NCBI RefSeq assembly: GCF_002419815.1
Contig: NZ_DIGV01000027.1
Coordinates: 113,437 to 177,436 of the forward strand
DNA: 64,000 bases
Reading direction: 5' to 3'
Source: Brevundimonas sp. UBA5713
Lineage (GTDB): Bacteria; Pseudomonadota; Alphaproteobacteria; Caulobacterales; Caulobacteraceae
The translations under genes were made by a program, and so were the position numbers. The notes under the pieces were generated by a model. That model saw nothing but the letters and a program-made list of their open reading frames with translations. It ran no database searches and was not told the origin of the DNA. This document shows positions 19,196 through 27,201 of this stretch, one piece after another. Numbering within the stretch: position 1 is the first letter of the stretch; each line of letters opens with the position of its first letter.

Positions 19196-20311
19196 GTGTT
19201 AAAGACCGTGGCGGCCGTGGTGGAACAGCCCAAGGGTCCGTTCGTCTTGCGGGAGGTCGAACTGGAAGCGCCCCGTCCGGATGAGGTGCGCGTGCGCCTG
19301 CACGCTGTGGGGATATGTCATACCGATCTGGTGCACCGCGACGGCCATGGGGCCTTTGGCCTGCCTGCCGTACTGGGTCATGAAGGCGCGGGTATCATTG
19401 AGGCAGTAGGCGAACAGGTATCGCGCGTCAGTGTGGGCGAGCGTGTGGTGCTCAGTTTTCATGCCTGTCGCCAATGTGCGGCCTGCCGCAACGCGCGACC
19501 CGCCTATTGTGCCGAAGCCTTTGCCGGCAATTTTTCCGGTGCCCGACCGGACGGAAGCCGACCCGTGCGACTGGAGGGGCGCGAAGTGGGCAGTGCCTTT
19601 TTCGGTCAGTCCTCATTCGCGCGCCATGCCATTGTCGCGGCCCGCAATGTGGTGAAGGTGCCGGATGACCTTTCGCTGGAACGTCTGGCCCCGTTAGGAT
19701 GCGGACTGCAAACCGGTGCCGGTGCGGTGTTGAACACATTGCAGTTAAAGGCCGGTCAGTCTCTGGCCGTGTTTGGCGCAGGGGCTGTGGGACTGGCGGC
19801 GATCATGGCGGCCAAGGCGGTGGGCGCGGGACCGATCCTCGCCATAGATATCCGCGACGAGCGGTTGGCGCTGGCTGAACAGCTCGGGGCCGACATGACA
19901 TTTCGGGGTGATCAGCCGGAATTGGCCAAGGCGATCCGACGCGCCGTGAAAGGCGGGGTGGAAGCGGCGCTGGATTGTGTAGGGGCGCAAGGTGTTCTGG
20001 CCTCGGCCTTTCAAAGTCTGGCGGTCGGCGGCACCTGCGTGCTTCTGGGTCTGCCCCGACGCGGGACAGAGGTTGGCGTCGACATGACGGCCCTGTTGCA
20101 AGGCAGGCGTCTGGTGGGATCGATTGAAGGCGATGCCGATCCACAGTCCTTCATTCCGCATCTGATCGATCTGCATCGGCAGGGACAGTTTCCGTTCGAG
20201 CAGCTGATCCGCTTTTATCCGTTCGAGGCCATAAACGAGGCGGTTCACGACATGGAGCAGGGCCGGACCGTCAAACCCGTATTGCTGATGCCGCAGGAGC
20301 AAACCCTATGA
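19196..20311 (+). CDS. Zinc alcohol dehydrogenase, aryl-alcohol (XylB-like) type
   Basis: 371 residues from a GTG at 19196 with GGGAGG 8 bases upstream; an upstream extension into the previous gene is open but unlikely. Catalytic zinc ligands C41 (GICHTD), H62-E63; structural ligands C91, C94, C97, C105. The long insert around DGSRPVRLEGREVGSAFFGQSSFARHA and the Rossmann motif VFGAGAVGLAAIMAAK match class III/aryl-alcohol dehydrogenases. It oxidises alcohols such as benzyl alcohol with NAD in known members. The stop overlaps the next ATG (ATGA). Confidence 0.9.
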   Translation: MLKTVAAVVEQPKGPFVLREVELEAPRPDEVRVRLHAVGICHTDLVHRDGHGAFGLPAVLGHEGAGIIEAVGEQVSRVSVGERVVLSFHACRQCAACRNARPAYCAEAFAGNFSGARPDGSRPVRLEGREVGSAFFGQSSFARHAIVAARNVVKVPDDLSLERLAPLGCGLQTGAGAVLNTLQLKAGQSLAVFGAGAVGLAAIMAAKAVGAGPILAIDIRDERLALAEQLGADMTFRGDQPELAKAIRRAVKGGVEAALDCVGAQGVLASAFQSLAVGGTCVLLGLPRRGTEVGVDMTALLQGRRLVGSIEGDADPQSFIPHLIDLHRQGQFPFEQLIRFYPFEAINEAVHDMEQGRTVKPVLLMPQEQTL

Positions 20312-20808
20312 CTGCTTTCCAACACGCGCTGGATCAGGGCCCAATTACACCTGAAAAGGCCTTTGCGCTGTTCGACGCTATGGCACCGGTTGATCCGGAT
20401 TTTATGATCGGGGAGTGGGCGGGCGAGCCGTTTGCGACCGGACATCCGATGGACGGGGCGTTGGAGGCGACCGGCTGGCGCGGCAAGCGGTTCGACAGTG
20501 TCGACGCGGTACATCCGCTGTTGTTCGACGACGGGAAGGGCGGGACTTTTGCCGTGCATCCGGGTCGCTTTATGGGCCAACCGGCACCGGGCAAGGCCGT
20601 CGAGCGCCGCGCTGAACTGGAAACCGATCAACCCGCCGCACGCCTGCGCAGTGTATTGCATCGGGGGCAGGTGACGGCGGCCATGGTCTATGACGACCTG
20701 CCGATTATCGACATGTTCCGCCGGGTGGATGTGCGGACAGTGCTGGGCGTCATGGATATGCGGGCGATGCCCCTGCCATACTTCTTCGTGCTGCGACGAG
20801 TATCGTAA
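20308..20808 (+). CDS. GXWXG / DUF4334 domain protein
   Basis: 166 residues. The N-terminal half holds the GXWXG signature as MIGEWAGEPFATGHPMDGAL, the C-terminal half ends in the DUF4334-like stretch MVYDDLPIIDMFRRVDVRTVLGVMDMR. Families with this architecture have no established activity. The 4-base ATGA overlap with the preceding aryl-alcohol-type dehydrogenase indicates translational coupling, so the two proteins probably act in one process. The pairing recurs in actinobacteria and proteobacteria as far as I recall, though I cannot verify it here. Confidence 0.8.
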   Translation: MTAFQHALDQGPITPEKAFALFDAMAPVDPDFMIGEWAGEPFATGHPMDGALEATGWRGKRFDSVDAVHPLLFDDGKGGTFAVHPGRFMGQPAPGKAVERRAELETDQPAARLRSVLHRGQVTAAMVYDDLPIIDMFRRVDVRTVLGVMDMRAMPLPYFFVLRRVS

Positions 20809-20822
20809 GCCTGCGTGCTCGC

Positions 20823-20853
20823 AAAAAAGGCCGGAGACAGCGCTCCGGCCTTT
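20823..20853. terminator. Bidirectional terminator
   Basis: 10-base inverted repeat, arms 20826-20835 and 20844-20853, with an A run before and a T run after. It separates the convergent DUF4334 and PepSY genes. Confidence 0.8.
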
Positions 20854-20874
20854 GATGTTCTGGATAGACGGCCT

Positions 20875-21252
20875 TTAGTCGTTGTCGACCTCGTACGAAA
20901 TCACGCGGCGACCGGCCAGATCCATCTTGGCATCGATGTCCCGACCATGGCGGTCCACGCCCTCGACTTCCAGACGGCCGTCGTCACGCTCGACCTCGGT
21001 GGCGCGGACCATGCCGATGGCGCGCAGAGCCTGCACGCTCGGGCGCGGCATTCGGCCATAGCGGCGCTGGTCTTCGGCATCATCGTCCCATTCCGTTCCC
21101 GCGAAGAAGTCGCCTTGCGTGCGGGCAGGGGCGGTTTGGGCCGATGCGCGCTGCGGGGCAGCTTCCGGAGCCGATTGGGCGATTACAGGGGCGGCGGCAC
21201 CGGCGGTCAGCAGGGCGGCGACGGCGGTCAAGACGGTCAGCTTGGTGTTCAT
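20875..21252 (-). CDS. PepSY-like exported protein
   Basis: 125 residues: signal peptide (MNTKLTVLTAVAALLTAGAAAPVIAQ), an A/P/Q-rich linker to about residue 50, then a PepSY-like fold with LEVEGVDRHGRDIDAKMDLAGRRVISYE. PepSY domains bind and inhibit peptidases or act as periplasmic sensors. It diverges from a second PepSY gene and a two-component system, and such small PepSY proteins are often targets or modulators of the adjacent PhoPQ/FeuPQ-like system. Confidence 0.8.
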   Translation of the reverse strand: MNTKLTVLTAVAALLTAGAAAPVIAQSAPEAAPQRASAQTAPARTQGDFFAGTEWDDDAEDQRRYGRMPRPSVQALRAIGMVRATEVERDDGRLEVEGVDRHGRDIDAKMDLAGRRVISYEVDND

Positions 21253-21334
21253 GATTTTGTCCTTTCAAGTCCGCATGCTTGCGGCGATGAATGGACTATG
21301 GCGGAGGCTGGCTGACGCCCCCGTCACGCCGATC

Positions 21335-21356
21335 GTCAGCGAAATGTCAGCTAAGT
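21335..21356 (+). promoter_or_regulatory. Tandem 11-base repeats, candidate response-regulator box
   Basis: CGTCAGCGAAA and TGTCAGCTAAG form a direct repeat with GTCAGC at 21335-21340 and 21346-21351, 11 bases apart, the spacing used by OmpR/PhoB-family dimers. A TATAAT hexamer follows at 21374-21379. The box lies between the two divergent PepSY genes and upstream of the two-component genes, suggesting autoregulation. Confidence 0.5.
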
Positions 21357-21377
21357 TGGGGCATACAGCAGCGTATA

Positions 21378-21749
21378 ATGCTCAGGTTTGTCGTCATGAC
21401 GTGTGTGGCCCTGACGCTGGCAGCCTGTCAGCGCGAGGAAAGTCGTGCGCCTGACACCCCTCCGGTGTCGCCCGACATGGCGCGCGTTCACCCGTCCGAG
21501 CCTGTCACCCCGCCTACGCGTGAAAATGTACCCCCACCGGTAGACGCGCCTGAGGGATCGCGCCTGCCTCTGAAACGTATTCTGGAGATCGTTGCGCGCG
21601 TCTCGCCCGGAGAGGTGATCGAGGTCGAACTCGATGAGGACGATGACGTTGAGGTCTACGAGGTAAAGACCCTGACGCCCGAAGGCCGCGCCATCGAAAC
21701 CACAGTTCATGCCCGCACGGGGCAGGTGCTGGATCGCGAAGAGGACTGA
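21378..21749 (+). CDS. PepSY-domain lipoprotein
   Basis: 123 residues from ATG 21378. The N-terminus MLRFVVMTCVALTLAAC carries a lipobox (LAAC), so the protein is probably a lipid-anchored periplasmic protein. A proline-rich linker is followed by a PepSY domain from about residue 60, LKRILEIVARVSPGEVIEVELDEDDDVEVYEVKTLTPEGR, highly acidic, which may bind cations. A TATAAT overlaps the start codon; if that is a real -10, translation would have to begin at the Met of MTCVAL (21396), which lacks the basic n-region. It precedes the response regulator by 6 bases. Confidence 0.8.
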   Translation: MLRFVVMTCVALTLAACQREESRAPDTPPVSPDMARVHPSEPVTPPTRENVPPPVDAPEGSRLPLKRILEIVARVSPGEVIEVELDEDDDVEVYEVKTLTPEGRAIETTVHARTGQVLDREED

Positions 21750-21755
21750 TCGCCC

Positions 21756-22415
21756 ATGCGTCTGTTGCTGGTCGAAGATGACGAGGCGATTGCCGCCGGT
21801 GTGACCCGCGCCCTGACGGCGGCGGGCTTTCTGGTGACGCCCGCGCGCGATGGCGAAGAGGCGTGGGCGCTGGGCTCTGACGAGGATTTCGATGTGGCGG
21901 TGCTGGACCTGGGCTTGCCGCGTCTGGACGGGCTGAGCGTGCTTAGGAACTGGCGCAGCGAGGGGCGCGGCTTTCCGGTGATTATTCTGTCGGCGCGCGG
22001 CAGCTGGATGGAAAAGGTCGAGGGGATTGAGGCGGGGGCCGATGACTATCTGGCCAAGCCGTTCGAGCCTGCCGAACTGGTGGCGCGGGTGCGGGCATTG
22101 GTGCGTCGCAGCGCGGGCCATGCCGAGGCGGTGCTGACGCTGGGCCGCCTGACGCTGGATACGCGCCGGATGCAAGGGGCGGTGGACGGCGCGCCGCTGA
22201 CCCTGTCACCGCTGGAGTATCGCCTGTTGCATGCCTTAGCGCACGGGGGCGGGCGTCCGTTGTCGGCGGGGGAGCTGTCCGAAACCCTGCATGGCGTGGA
22301 CTCGGTAGATGCCAATGCCATCGAGGCGCTGGTGGCGCGGCTGCGTCGCAAGGTCGGGGCGGGGATCATCGAGACCCGCCGTGGCTTTGGCTATTATCTG
22401 GCAGGCACGCTGTAA
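21756..22415 (+). CDS. OmpR-family response regulator
   Basis: 219 residues. The receiver has the acidic pair E7-D8-D9, phospho-acceptor D51 (VLDLGLPRLDG) and K101 (DDYLAKPFEP). The C-terminal winged helix includes LTLSPLEYRLLHALAHGGGRPLSAGELSETLHG and the final RRGFGYYLAGTL typical of the PhoP/QseB/FeuP group. The stop is 2 bases before the GTG of the kinase gene. The group commonly responds to divalent cations, antimicrobial peptides or envelope stress; the adjacent acidic PepSY proteins fit such a signal. Confidence 0.95.
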   Translation: MRLLLVEDDEAIAAGVTRALTAAGFLVTPARDGEEAWALGSDEDFDVAVLDLGLPRLDGLSVLRNWRSEGRGFPVIILSARGSWMEKVEGIEAGADDYLAKPFEPAELVARVRALVRRSAGHAEAVLTLGRLTLDTRRMQGAVDGAPLTLSPLEYRLLHALAHGGGRPLSAGELSETLHGVDSVDANAIEALVARLRRKVGAGIIETRRGFGYYLAGTL

Positions 22416-22417
22416 TC

Positions 22418-23731
22418 GTGCGCTCTTTGGCCATCCGTTTGCTGGCTGTGGCGGGGGGCATGATTGCCCTTGCGCTGGTGGTCGGCTGGCTGGTGCTGGG
22501 GTTCCTGTTTGAGCGCCATTCGGAGCGGCAGTTGCAGGCCGAGCTGGAACGCCACGGTCTGTCTCTGATCTCGGCCCTGTCGCTGGATGCGGGGGGCAAG
22601 CCGGTGCTGTCGGGACAGCCGTTTGATCCGCGCTTTGGTCGTCCGGCCAGCGGTCTTTACTGGCGCATTTCCACGGATGCAGGCGATCTCCGCTCGCGCT
22701 CCTTATGGGACGGGCAGTTGCCGCAAGGACCCGCCTTGCCTGCGCGCGGATGGGGGGCCTATCAAGGCGATGGGCCCTATGAGCCGCGCGTGCTGACCAT
22801 TGCGCGCGAAGTGCAGTTGGAGCCGGACGGGCCGCAGGTGCGGATCGAGGTGGCGGCGGACAGGGCCGACCTGATGGCGGCACGCTCGGCCTTCGGACGC
22901 GAGACGTCGGTCTTCTTGCTGGTGCTGTGGGGCGTGATGGCACTGGCCGTGTGGGTGCAGGTGAAACTGGGTCTGGCCCCGCTGGATCGGGTACGGCGGG
23001 AGCTGGACCGGATGCGGGCCGAGCCGACAGCGCGATTGGTCCCTGAAACCCATCCGCTGGAGGTGCGGCCTTTGACCGAGGCGGTGAATGCGCTGGCGCA
23101 GGCCCGGGCGCGCGATGTGCAAAGGGCGCGCGAAAAGGCGCGCGATCTGGCCCATGCCCTCAAGACGCCCCTGACGGCGCTGAGATTGCAGGCCGAAGAG
23201 CTGCCGGACGCACAACGTCAGTCACTGGGGCAGAGCCTCAACCTGCTGCAGGGGGCGGTCGAGGCCGAGCTGGCGCGTGGTGAGGCGCTGGAACACGGGA
23301 AACAGACCCAAGGCGCGGCAGTGGTGGAACGCCTGATGGCCGTGCTGAAACGCACGCCGGATGGCGCAGAGCTGTTGTGGGACAATGCCGTGCCGCAGGG
23401 GCTGATGCTGCCGATGGGCGAGGCGGCTCTATTGGAAGTCTTGGGCGCGGTCATGGAAAACGCGGCCCGCTTTGCCCGTACGACGGTGCGGGTGACAGCG
23501 CAGGCGGACGGCCAGCGCCGCTCGCTGACCGTCGCCGATGACGGGCCGGGCATTGCCGAGGACCAGATGGCCGAGGCCCTGCGGCGCGGGCGACGGTTGG
23601 ACGAAACGCACGGCCAGAGCGGTCTGGGGCTGGCTATCGCGCTGGACCGGATGCAGGCCACTGATGGCGACCTGATCCTGTCGCGGTCCGATCTGGGCGG
23701 GCTGGCTGTGACCTTGGTGTGGGACGCCTAG
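22418..23731 (+). CDS. Sensor histidine kinase (PhoQ/FeuQ-like)
   Basis: 437 residues from GTG. Two membrane helices (about 7-30 and 164-184) flank a periplasmic sensor of about 130 residues; a HAMP-like linker follows. The H-box is AHALKTPLTAL with H246. The N-box is VMENAARFA, G1 is VADDGPGIAEDQ and G2 is GQSGLGLAIALD. The histidine context AHxLKTPL, without the E of SHELRTP, is typical of PhoQ-like kinases. Partner of the response regulator just upstream. The last 4 bases overlap the end of the convergent FAD dehydrogenase gene. Confidence 0.94.
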   Translation: MRSLAIRLLAVAGGMIALALVVGWLVLGFLFERHSERQLQAELERHGLSLISALSLDAGGKPVLSGQPFDPRFGRPASGLYWRISTDAGDLRSRSLWDGQLPQGPALPARGWGAYQGDGPYEPRVLTIAREVQLEPDGPQVRIEVAADRADLMAARSAFGRETSVFLLVLWGVMALAVWVQVKLGLAPLDRVRRELDRMRAEPTARLVPETHPLEVRPLTEAVNALAQARARDVQRAREKARDLAHALKTPLTALRLQAEELPDAQRQSLGQSLNLLQGAVEAELARGEALEHGKQTQGAAVVERLMAVLKRTPDGAELLWDNAVPQGLMLPMGEAALLEVLGAVMENAARFARTTVRVTAQADGQRRSLTVADDGPGIAEDQMAEALRRGRRLDETHGQSGLGLAIALDRMQATDGDLILSRSDLGGLAVTLVWDA

Positions 23732-24990
23732 CGCGCCTTGGCGAAGCGCTCGATCTTGAGCGATGACAGCCAGTGTGGCTGCTCTTGGTTGACGATCAGG
23801 CCTTCCATGATTTCCGCCGTCTCCGCCGCCAAGGTCAGGCCCAGATGCTGGTGGCCAAAGGCGTAATAGACCTGCGGGGCCTGATCCAACTGGCCGATGG
23901 CGGGCAGATAGTCGGGCAGGGTCGGGCGCGGGCCGCACCAGCGGTCCGGCTGGGCCGAGAACTGGATGCCCAGACCCTTGAGCCGGTCCTCGATCCATTT
24001 CCACTTGCGCGGATCGGGCGGGGCGGACGGATCGCCGAACTCGACATGGCTGCTGGCGCGAAGGCCGCCGGTAAAGCGCGACACCACCAAGGGGCTGTCC
24101 TCGAATACGGTCAGGGGCAGGTCGGCTGGCCAGTTGTGTTCGGCAGACTGGACCGAATAGCCGCGCTCGCCGATGACCGGAGCCTTGACCCCCATGGAAG
24201 CCATCAGCGAGGCCGACCATGCGCCCGCCGCTACCACAATGGCGTGGCTTTCGATAAAGCCGCCATCGGCCAGTGTCAGGGTGACACCGCCATCGTGCGG
24301 GGTGATGGTAGAGACATTGCCGGTCCGGACCTGACCGCCCTTGGCAGTAAAGGCCGCGCGCAGGGCCTCGACCACGCGGATCGGTTCGCTGACCTGTCCG
24401 GTGCCGGTAAAGGCCAGACCGCCTGATGGAGGGCGGTTCAACACGGCCTCATAGGCTTCCAGCTCAAAGGCCTCTAGCGGGCGGGTGGTCGTCGAGACCT
24501 TGCGGGCCTGATCCCAGGCGGCCACGCCGGCTGTGGCGCGTTCGGGCGTCATCCACACCACATTGTGGCCCGCAGGGCGGACCAGATCGCTCGGAGCCTT
24601 GGCTAGAGATACCATCCGCGCCCACGCGCCCAAGGGATCATGCAGCAGTTTGGATAGCAGATAGGCCCCGCGCTCGACATGAACGGGGCGCGAGGCAGTG
24701 ACGAACTGCATCGCCCACGGGGCCCACAGGGCGGCGTCGCGCAGGCGAAAATCCAGCGGACCCTGAAAGGCAAACAGGCGTCCTGCCGCGCTCAGCAGGG
24801 TTTGGCTGGAGGGCATGGGGTCGCCCTGTTCCGCGGCGATATGGCCGATGTTCCCAAAGGAAGCGGCGCGGCGCGGATCGCCATTGTCGATCAGCAGGAC
24901 GTCAAGGCCAGCGTTTTGCAGGCGAAGCGCAATGGCGCTGCCGACCACACCGCCGCCGATGACGGTAAAGCTACGCGGTGTGCGGGTCAT
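23728..24990 (-). CDS. DadA-like FAD-dependent D-amino-acid (D-hydroxyproline) dehydrogenase
   Basis: 420 residues. The N-terminal FTVIGGGVVGSAIALRLQNAGLDVLLID is the FAD-binding GxGxxG Rossmann motif. RRAASFGNIGHIAAEQGDPMPS is the S-x-N-x-G/xx segment of the DadA group, and the C-terminal CGPRPTLPDYLPAIGQLDQAPQVYYAFGHQHLGLTLA is typical of DAO-fold dehydrogenases. In hydroxyproline clusters such an enzyme oxidises cis-4-hydroxy-D-proline to pyrroline-4-hydroxy-2-carboxylate; that specificity is inferred from the epimerase and deaminase genes nearby. The start codon overlaps the stop of the M24 peptidase by one base (TAATG), indicating coupled translation. Confidence 0.88.
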   Translation of the reverse strand: MTRTPRSFTVIGGGVVGSAIALRLQNAGLDVLLIDNGDPRRAASFGNIGHIAAEQGDPMPSSQTLLSAAGRLFAFQGPLDFRLRDAALWAPWAMQFVTASRPVHVERGAYLLSKLLHDPLGAWARMVSLAKAPSDLVRPAGHNVVWMTPERATAGVAAWDQARKVSTTTRPLEAFELEAYEAVLNRPPSGGLAFTGTGQVSEPIRVVEALRAAFTAKGGQVRTGNVSTITPHDGGVTLTLADGGFIESHAIVVAAGAWSASLMASMGVKAPVIGERGYSVQSAEHNWPADLPLTVFEDSPLVVSRFTGGLRASSHVEFGDPSAPPDPRKWKWIEDRLKGLGIQFSAQPDRWCGPRPTLPDYLPAIGQLDQAPQVYYAFGHQHLGLTLAAETAEIMEGLIVNQEQPHWLSSLKIERFAKAR

Positions 24991-26198
24991 TAGGCGGTCT
25001 CGCCGAACGGCTGTTCGAGGCTGAAGGCGGGCGGGGTGAACCAGCGCGGGCCGTCTTCGGTCATGTAGAAATGGTCTTCCAGACGCACGCCGAACTGGCC
25101 GGGAATGACGATCATCGGCTCATTGGAAAAGCACATGCCCGCCTGCAATGGCGTGCGGTCGCCGCGCACCAGATTGGGGCTTTCGTGGATATCCAGACCG
25201 ATGCCGTGGCCGGTGCGGTGGGGCAGTCCGGGCAGCTGGTAGTCCGGTCCGTAACCGCGCGCGGTCAGCAGGTCGCGGGCGGCGGCATCGACGCTTTCGC
25301 ACGGGGCACCGAGGCGGGCGGCGTTGAACGCGGCCAGTTGGGCGTCTTTCTCGTCCTGCCACACGCGGGCAAAGGACGGCGTCGGGTCGCCGAACGCATA
25401 GGTGCGGGTGATGTCGGAGTGATAGCCGTCGATTTCCGTGCCTGTATCGATCAGCACCACATCGCCTGACTGAAGCGCCGGATCGCCGCTGCCGCCGTGG
25501 GGCAGGCTGGTGTCCACGCCAAAGGAGACGATGCAGAAGTAGGAGCCATGGCCCGCCAGTTTGCGGTGTTCCGTGTCGATGAAGGCCACCACTTCCGACG
25601 CGCGGGTGCCTTTATAGAGCTGGGCATGGGCGCGCTTTTGCACTTCCAGAGTGATGGTCTTGGCGCGCTGCAGGATGGCGATTTCGGCGGGTGATTTAAT
25701 GCTGCGTAGCGCCGTAATAATCGACCCGCCACTGATAATCCGCTCATGGCCCAGCGTGCGCGCCAGCCCGAACAGGGTGAAGGCGGCCAGCTGATCGTCT
25801 ACCGCCAGCTTGGCATTCGGTGACAGGCGCGCAGCGATCACCGCGTGCGGATCGTGCTCCTCTTCCCACGTGAAGATATCGCCGCCGATGCAGCCCTCCT
25901 CGGCGAGAATCTGCTCGAACTTTTCCTGCTCGAAACGCGGGCAGACGATGTCCACCGTGCCGTCATCGTGGATCAGCGCGCCGCTGAAGCGCTCGGACGG
26001 TGACCACACCAAGCCGGTGAAATAGCGCAGGGACTCCGATGCGCCCAGCAAGACAGCACTGACGCCATAAGCGGCCATGCGACGGGTGAGAGTCTCGATG
26101 CGCTGCTGGCGTTCTGTGGCGCTGATGGGGGCGGCGGTAGGGGCGCTAAAGGCCAAGCTCTTGGCTCCAAAAGTATATTGTATCCGATCTTGGATCAT
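24990..26198 (-). CDS. M24-family Xaa-Pro peptidase (prolidase-like)
   Basis: 402 residues from ATG 26198; a TTG 11 codons upstream is less likely. The N-terminal creatinase-like domain (30-160) is followed by the pita-bread catalytic domain with the metal ligands in DVVLIDTGTEIDGYHSDITRTY (both Asp), the His in PHRTGHGIGLDIHES, and Glu in CFSNEPMIVIP and GVRLEDHFYM. No signal peptide, so it is cytoplasmic. It would split Xaa-Pro or Xaa-hydroxyproline dipeptides and feed the pathway encoded around it. It is the first gene of a two-gene operon with the DadA-like dehydrogenase. Confidence 0.9.
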   Translation of the reverse strand: MIQDRIQYTFGAKSLAFSAPTAAPISATERQQRIETLTRRMAAYGVSAVLLGASESLRYFTGLVWSPSERFSGALIHDDGTVDIVCPRFEQEKFEQILAEEGCIGGDIFTWEEEHDPHAVIAARLSPNAKLAVDDQLAAFTLFGLARTLGHERIISGGSIITALRSIKSPAEIAILQRAKTITLEVQKRAHAQLYKGTRASEVVAFIDTEHRKLAGHGSYFCIVSFGVDTSLPHGGSGDPALQSGDVVLIDTGTEIDGYHSDITRTYAFGDPTPSFARVWQDEKDAQLAAFNAARLGAPCESVDAAARDLLTARGYGPDYQLPGLPHRTGHGIGLDIHESPNLVRGDRTPLQAGMCFSNEPMIVIPGQFGVRLEDHFYMTEDGPRWFTPPAFSLEQPFGETA

Positions 26199-26262
26199 GC
26201 TCTTTCTAACAACGCCGGTCGACAAGGCCAAGGGGCATCCACGCTATCGGGAGGGGTAGGTC

Positions 26263-27138
26263 GTGATTATTTTGGGTATTCAGATTGCGTTGGCGTTATT
26301 GGCGCTGAACTTTGCGTTTCAATTGATACGGACAGCGCGATCCAAAGGGCAGGCAAGGCCCAACGTCGAGGGCATTGCGGTGGGGGCCGTGGCCAATTTT
26401 TTCGACGCTCTGGGTATCGGGTCTTTTGCGCCAACCACGGCCTATCTGCGGTTTCGCAAACTGATCCCTGACAGCTTTCTGCCTGCGGTGCTGAATGCCG
26501 GACACTGCCTGCCCACGGTGGCGCAGGGGCTGGTGTTCATTCACATGGTGGTGGTTGATCCGGTGCTGCTGATTGCCTGTATCGCCGCGTCGGTCGTGGG
26601 GGCGCTGATTGGTGCGCCGATCGTGCTGAAACTGCCGGTGAAGGCGGTGCAGATCGTGGTGGGTACGGCCCTGCTGATCGCGGCAGGCCTTTATGCCATG
26701 ACCAATCTGAACTTGATGCCTGCGGGCGGCGAGGCCGTCTCTCTGGAAGGCCACCTGTTCTACATCGCCATTGCCGCCCACGTGGTGATGGGCGCGCTGA
26801 TGAGCTTTGGCATCGGCCTGTATGCGCCTTCGCTGATCATGCTCAGCCTGATGGGCATGAACCCCACGGCGGCATTCCCGATCATGATGGGGGCCTGTGC
26901 CTTCCTGATGCCGGTGTCGGGCCTGCGCTTTATCAAGAGCGATCGCATCGACCTGAAACTGGTGCTGGGCATGGCGCTGGGCGGTATTCCGGCAGTGCTG
27001 CTGGCGGCCTTTGTGGTGACCTCTCTGCCGCTGACGGTCATGCGCTGGGGCGTGGTGGTGGTTGTGCTATATGCGGCGGTATCGCTGCTGCACACAGCTC
27101 TGAAAAGGAAACGCGCGGCGCTCGCCGTCAGCGCCTAA
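26263..27138 (+). CDS. TauE/SafE-family permease
   Basis: 291 residues from GTG 26263 with GGAGGGG about 7 bases upstream. Eight or so hydrophobic segments. The two-fold repeat typical of TauE/SafE is seen in the parallel motifs GAVANFFDALGIGSFAPTTAYLRFRK (first half) and MSFGIGLYAPSLIMLSLMGMNPTAAFPIMMGACAFLMP (second half). Family members move sulfite, sulfoacetate or other small anions. It is divergent from the M24/DadA operon and close to the GntR regulator, so it may move a carboxylate linked to the pathway. It is the only clear inner-membrane carrier in this locus. Confidence 0.88.
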   Translation: MIILGIQIALALLALNFAFQLIRTARSKGQARPNVEGIAVGAVANFFDALGIGSFAPTTAYLRFRKLIPDSFLPAVLNAGHCLPTVAQGLVFIHMVVVDPVLLIACIAASVVGALIGAPIVLKLPVKAVQIVVGTALLIAAGLYAMTNLNLMPAGGEAVSLEGHLFYIAIAAHVVMGALMSFGIGLYAPSLIMLSLMGMNPTAAFPIMMGACAFLMPVSGLRFIKSDRIDLKLVLGMALGGIPAVLLAAFVVTSLPLTVMRWGVVVVVLYAAVSLLHTALKRKRAALAVSA

Positions 27139-27141
27139 AAT

Positions 27142-27178
27142 ACAAAACGGGCAGAAAGCGATTTCTGCCCGTTTTATT
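27142..27178. terminator. Bidirectional terminator
   Basis: 14-base perfect inverted repeat (27144-27157 and 27162-27175, loop GCGA) with A and T runs on both sides, between the convergent TauE and GntR genes. Confidence 0.9.
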
Positions 27179-27201
27179 TTGTACCGTTCTCTCGGCGCTG
27201 A

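Noticed and set aside
26170..26187. GTATATTGTATCC near the start of the M24 peptidase as a further GntR site
   Set aside because: It lies inside the first codons if translation starts at 26198 and lacks the intact GTATAC core; it could be real only if the start were further downstream.
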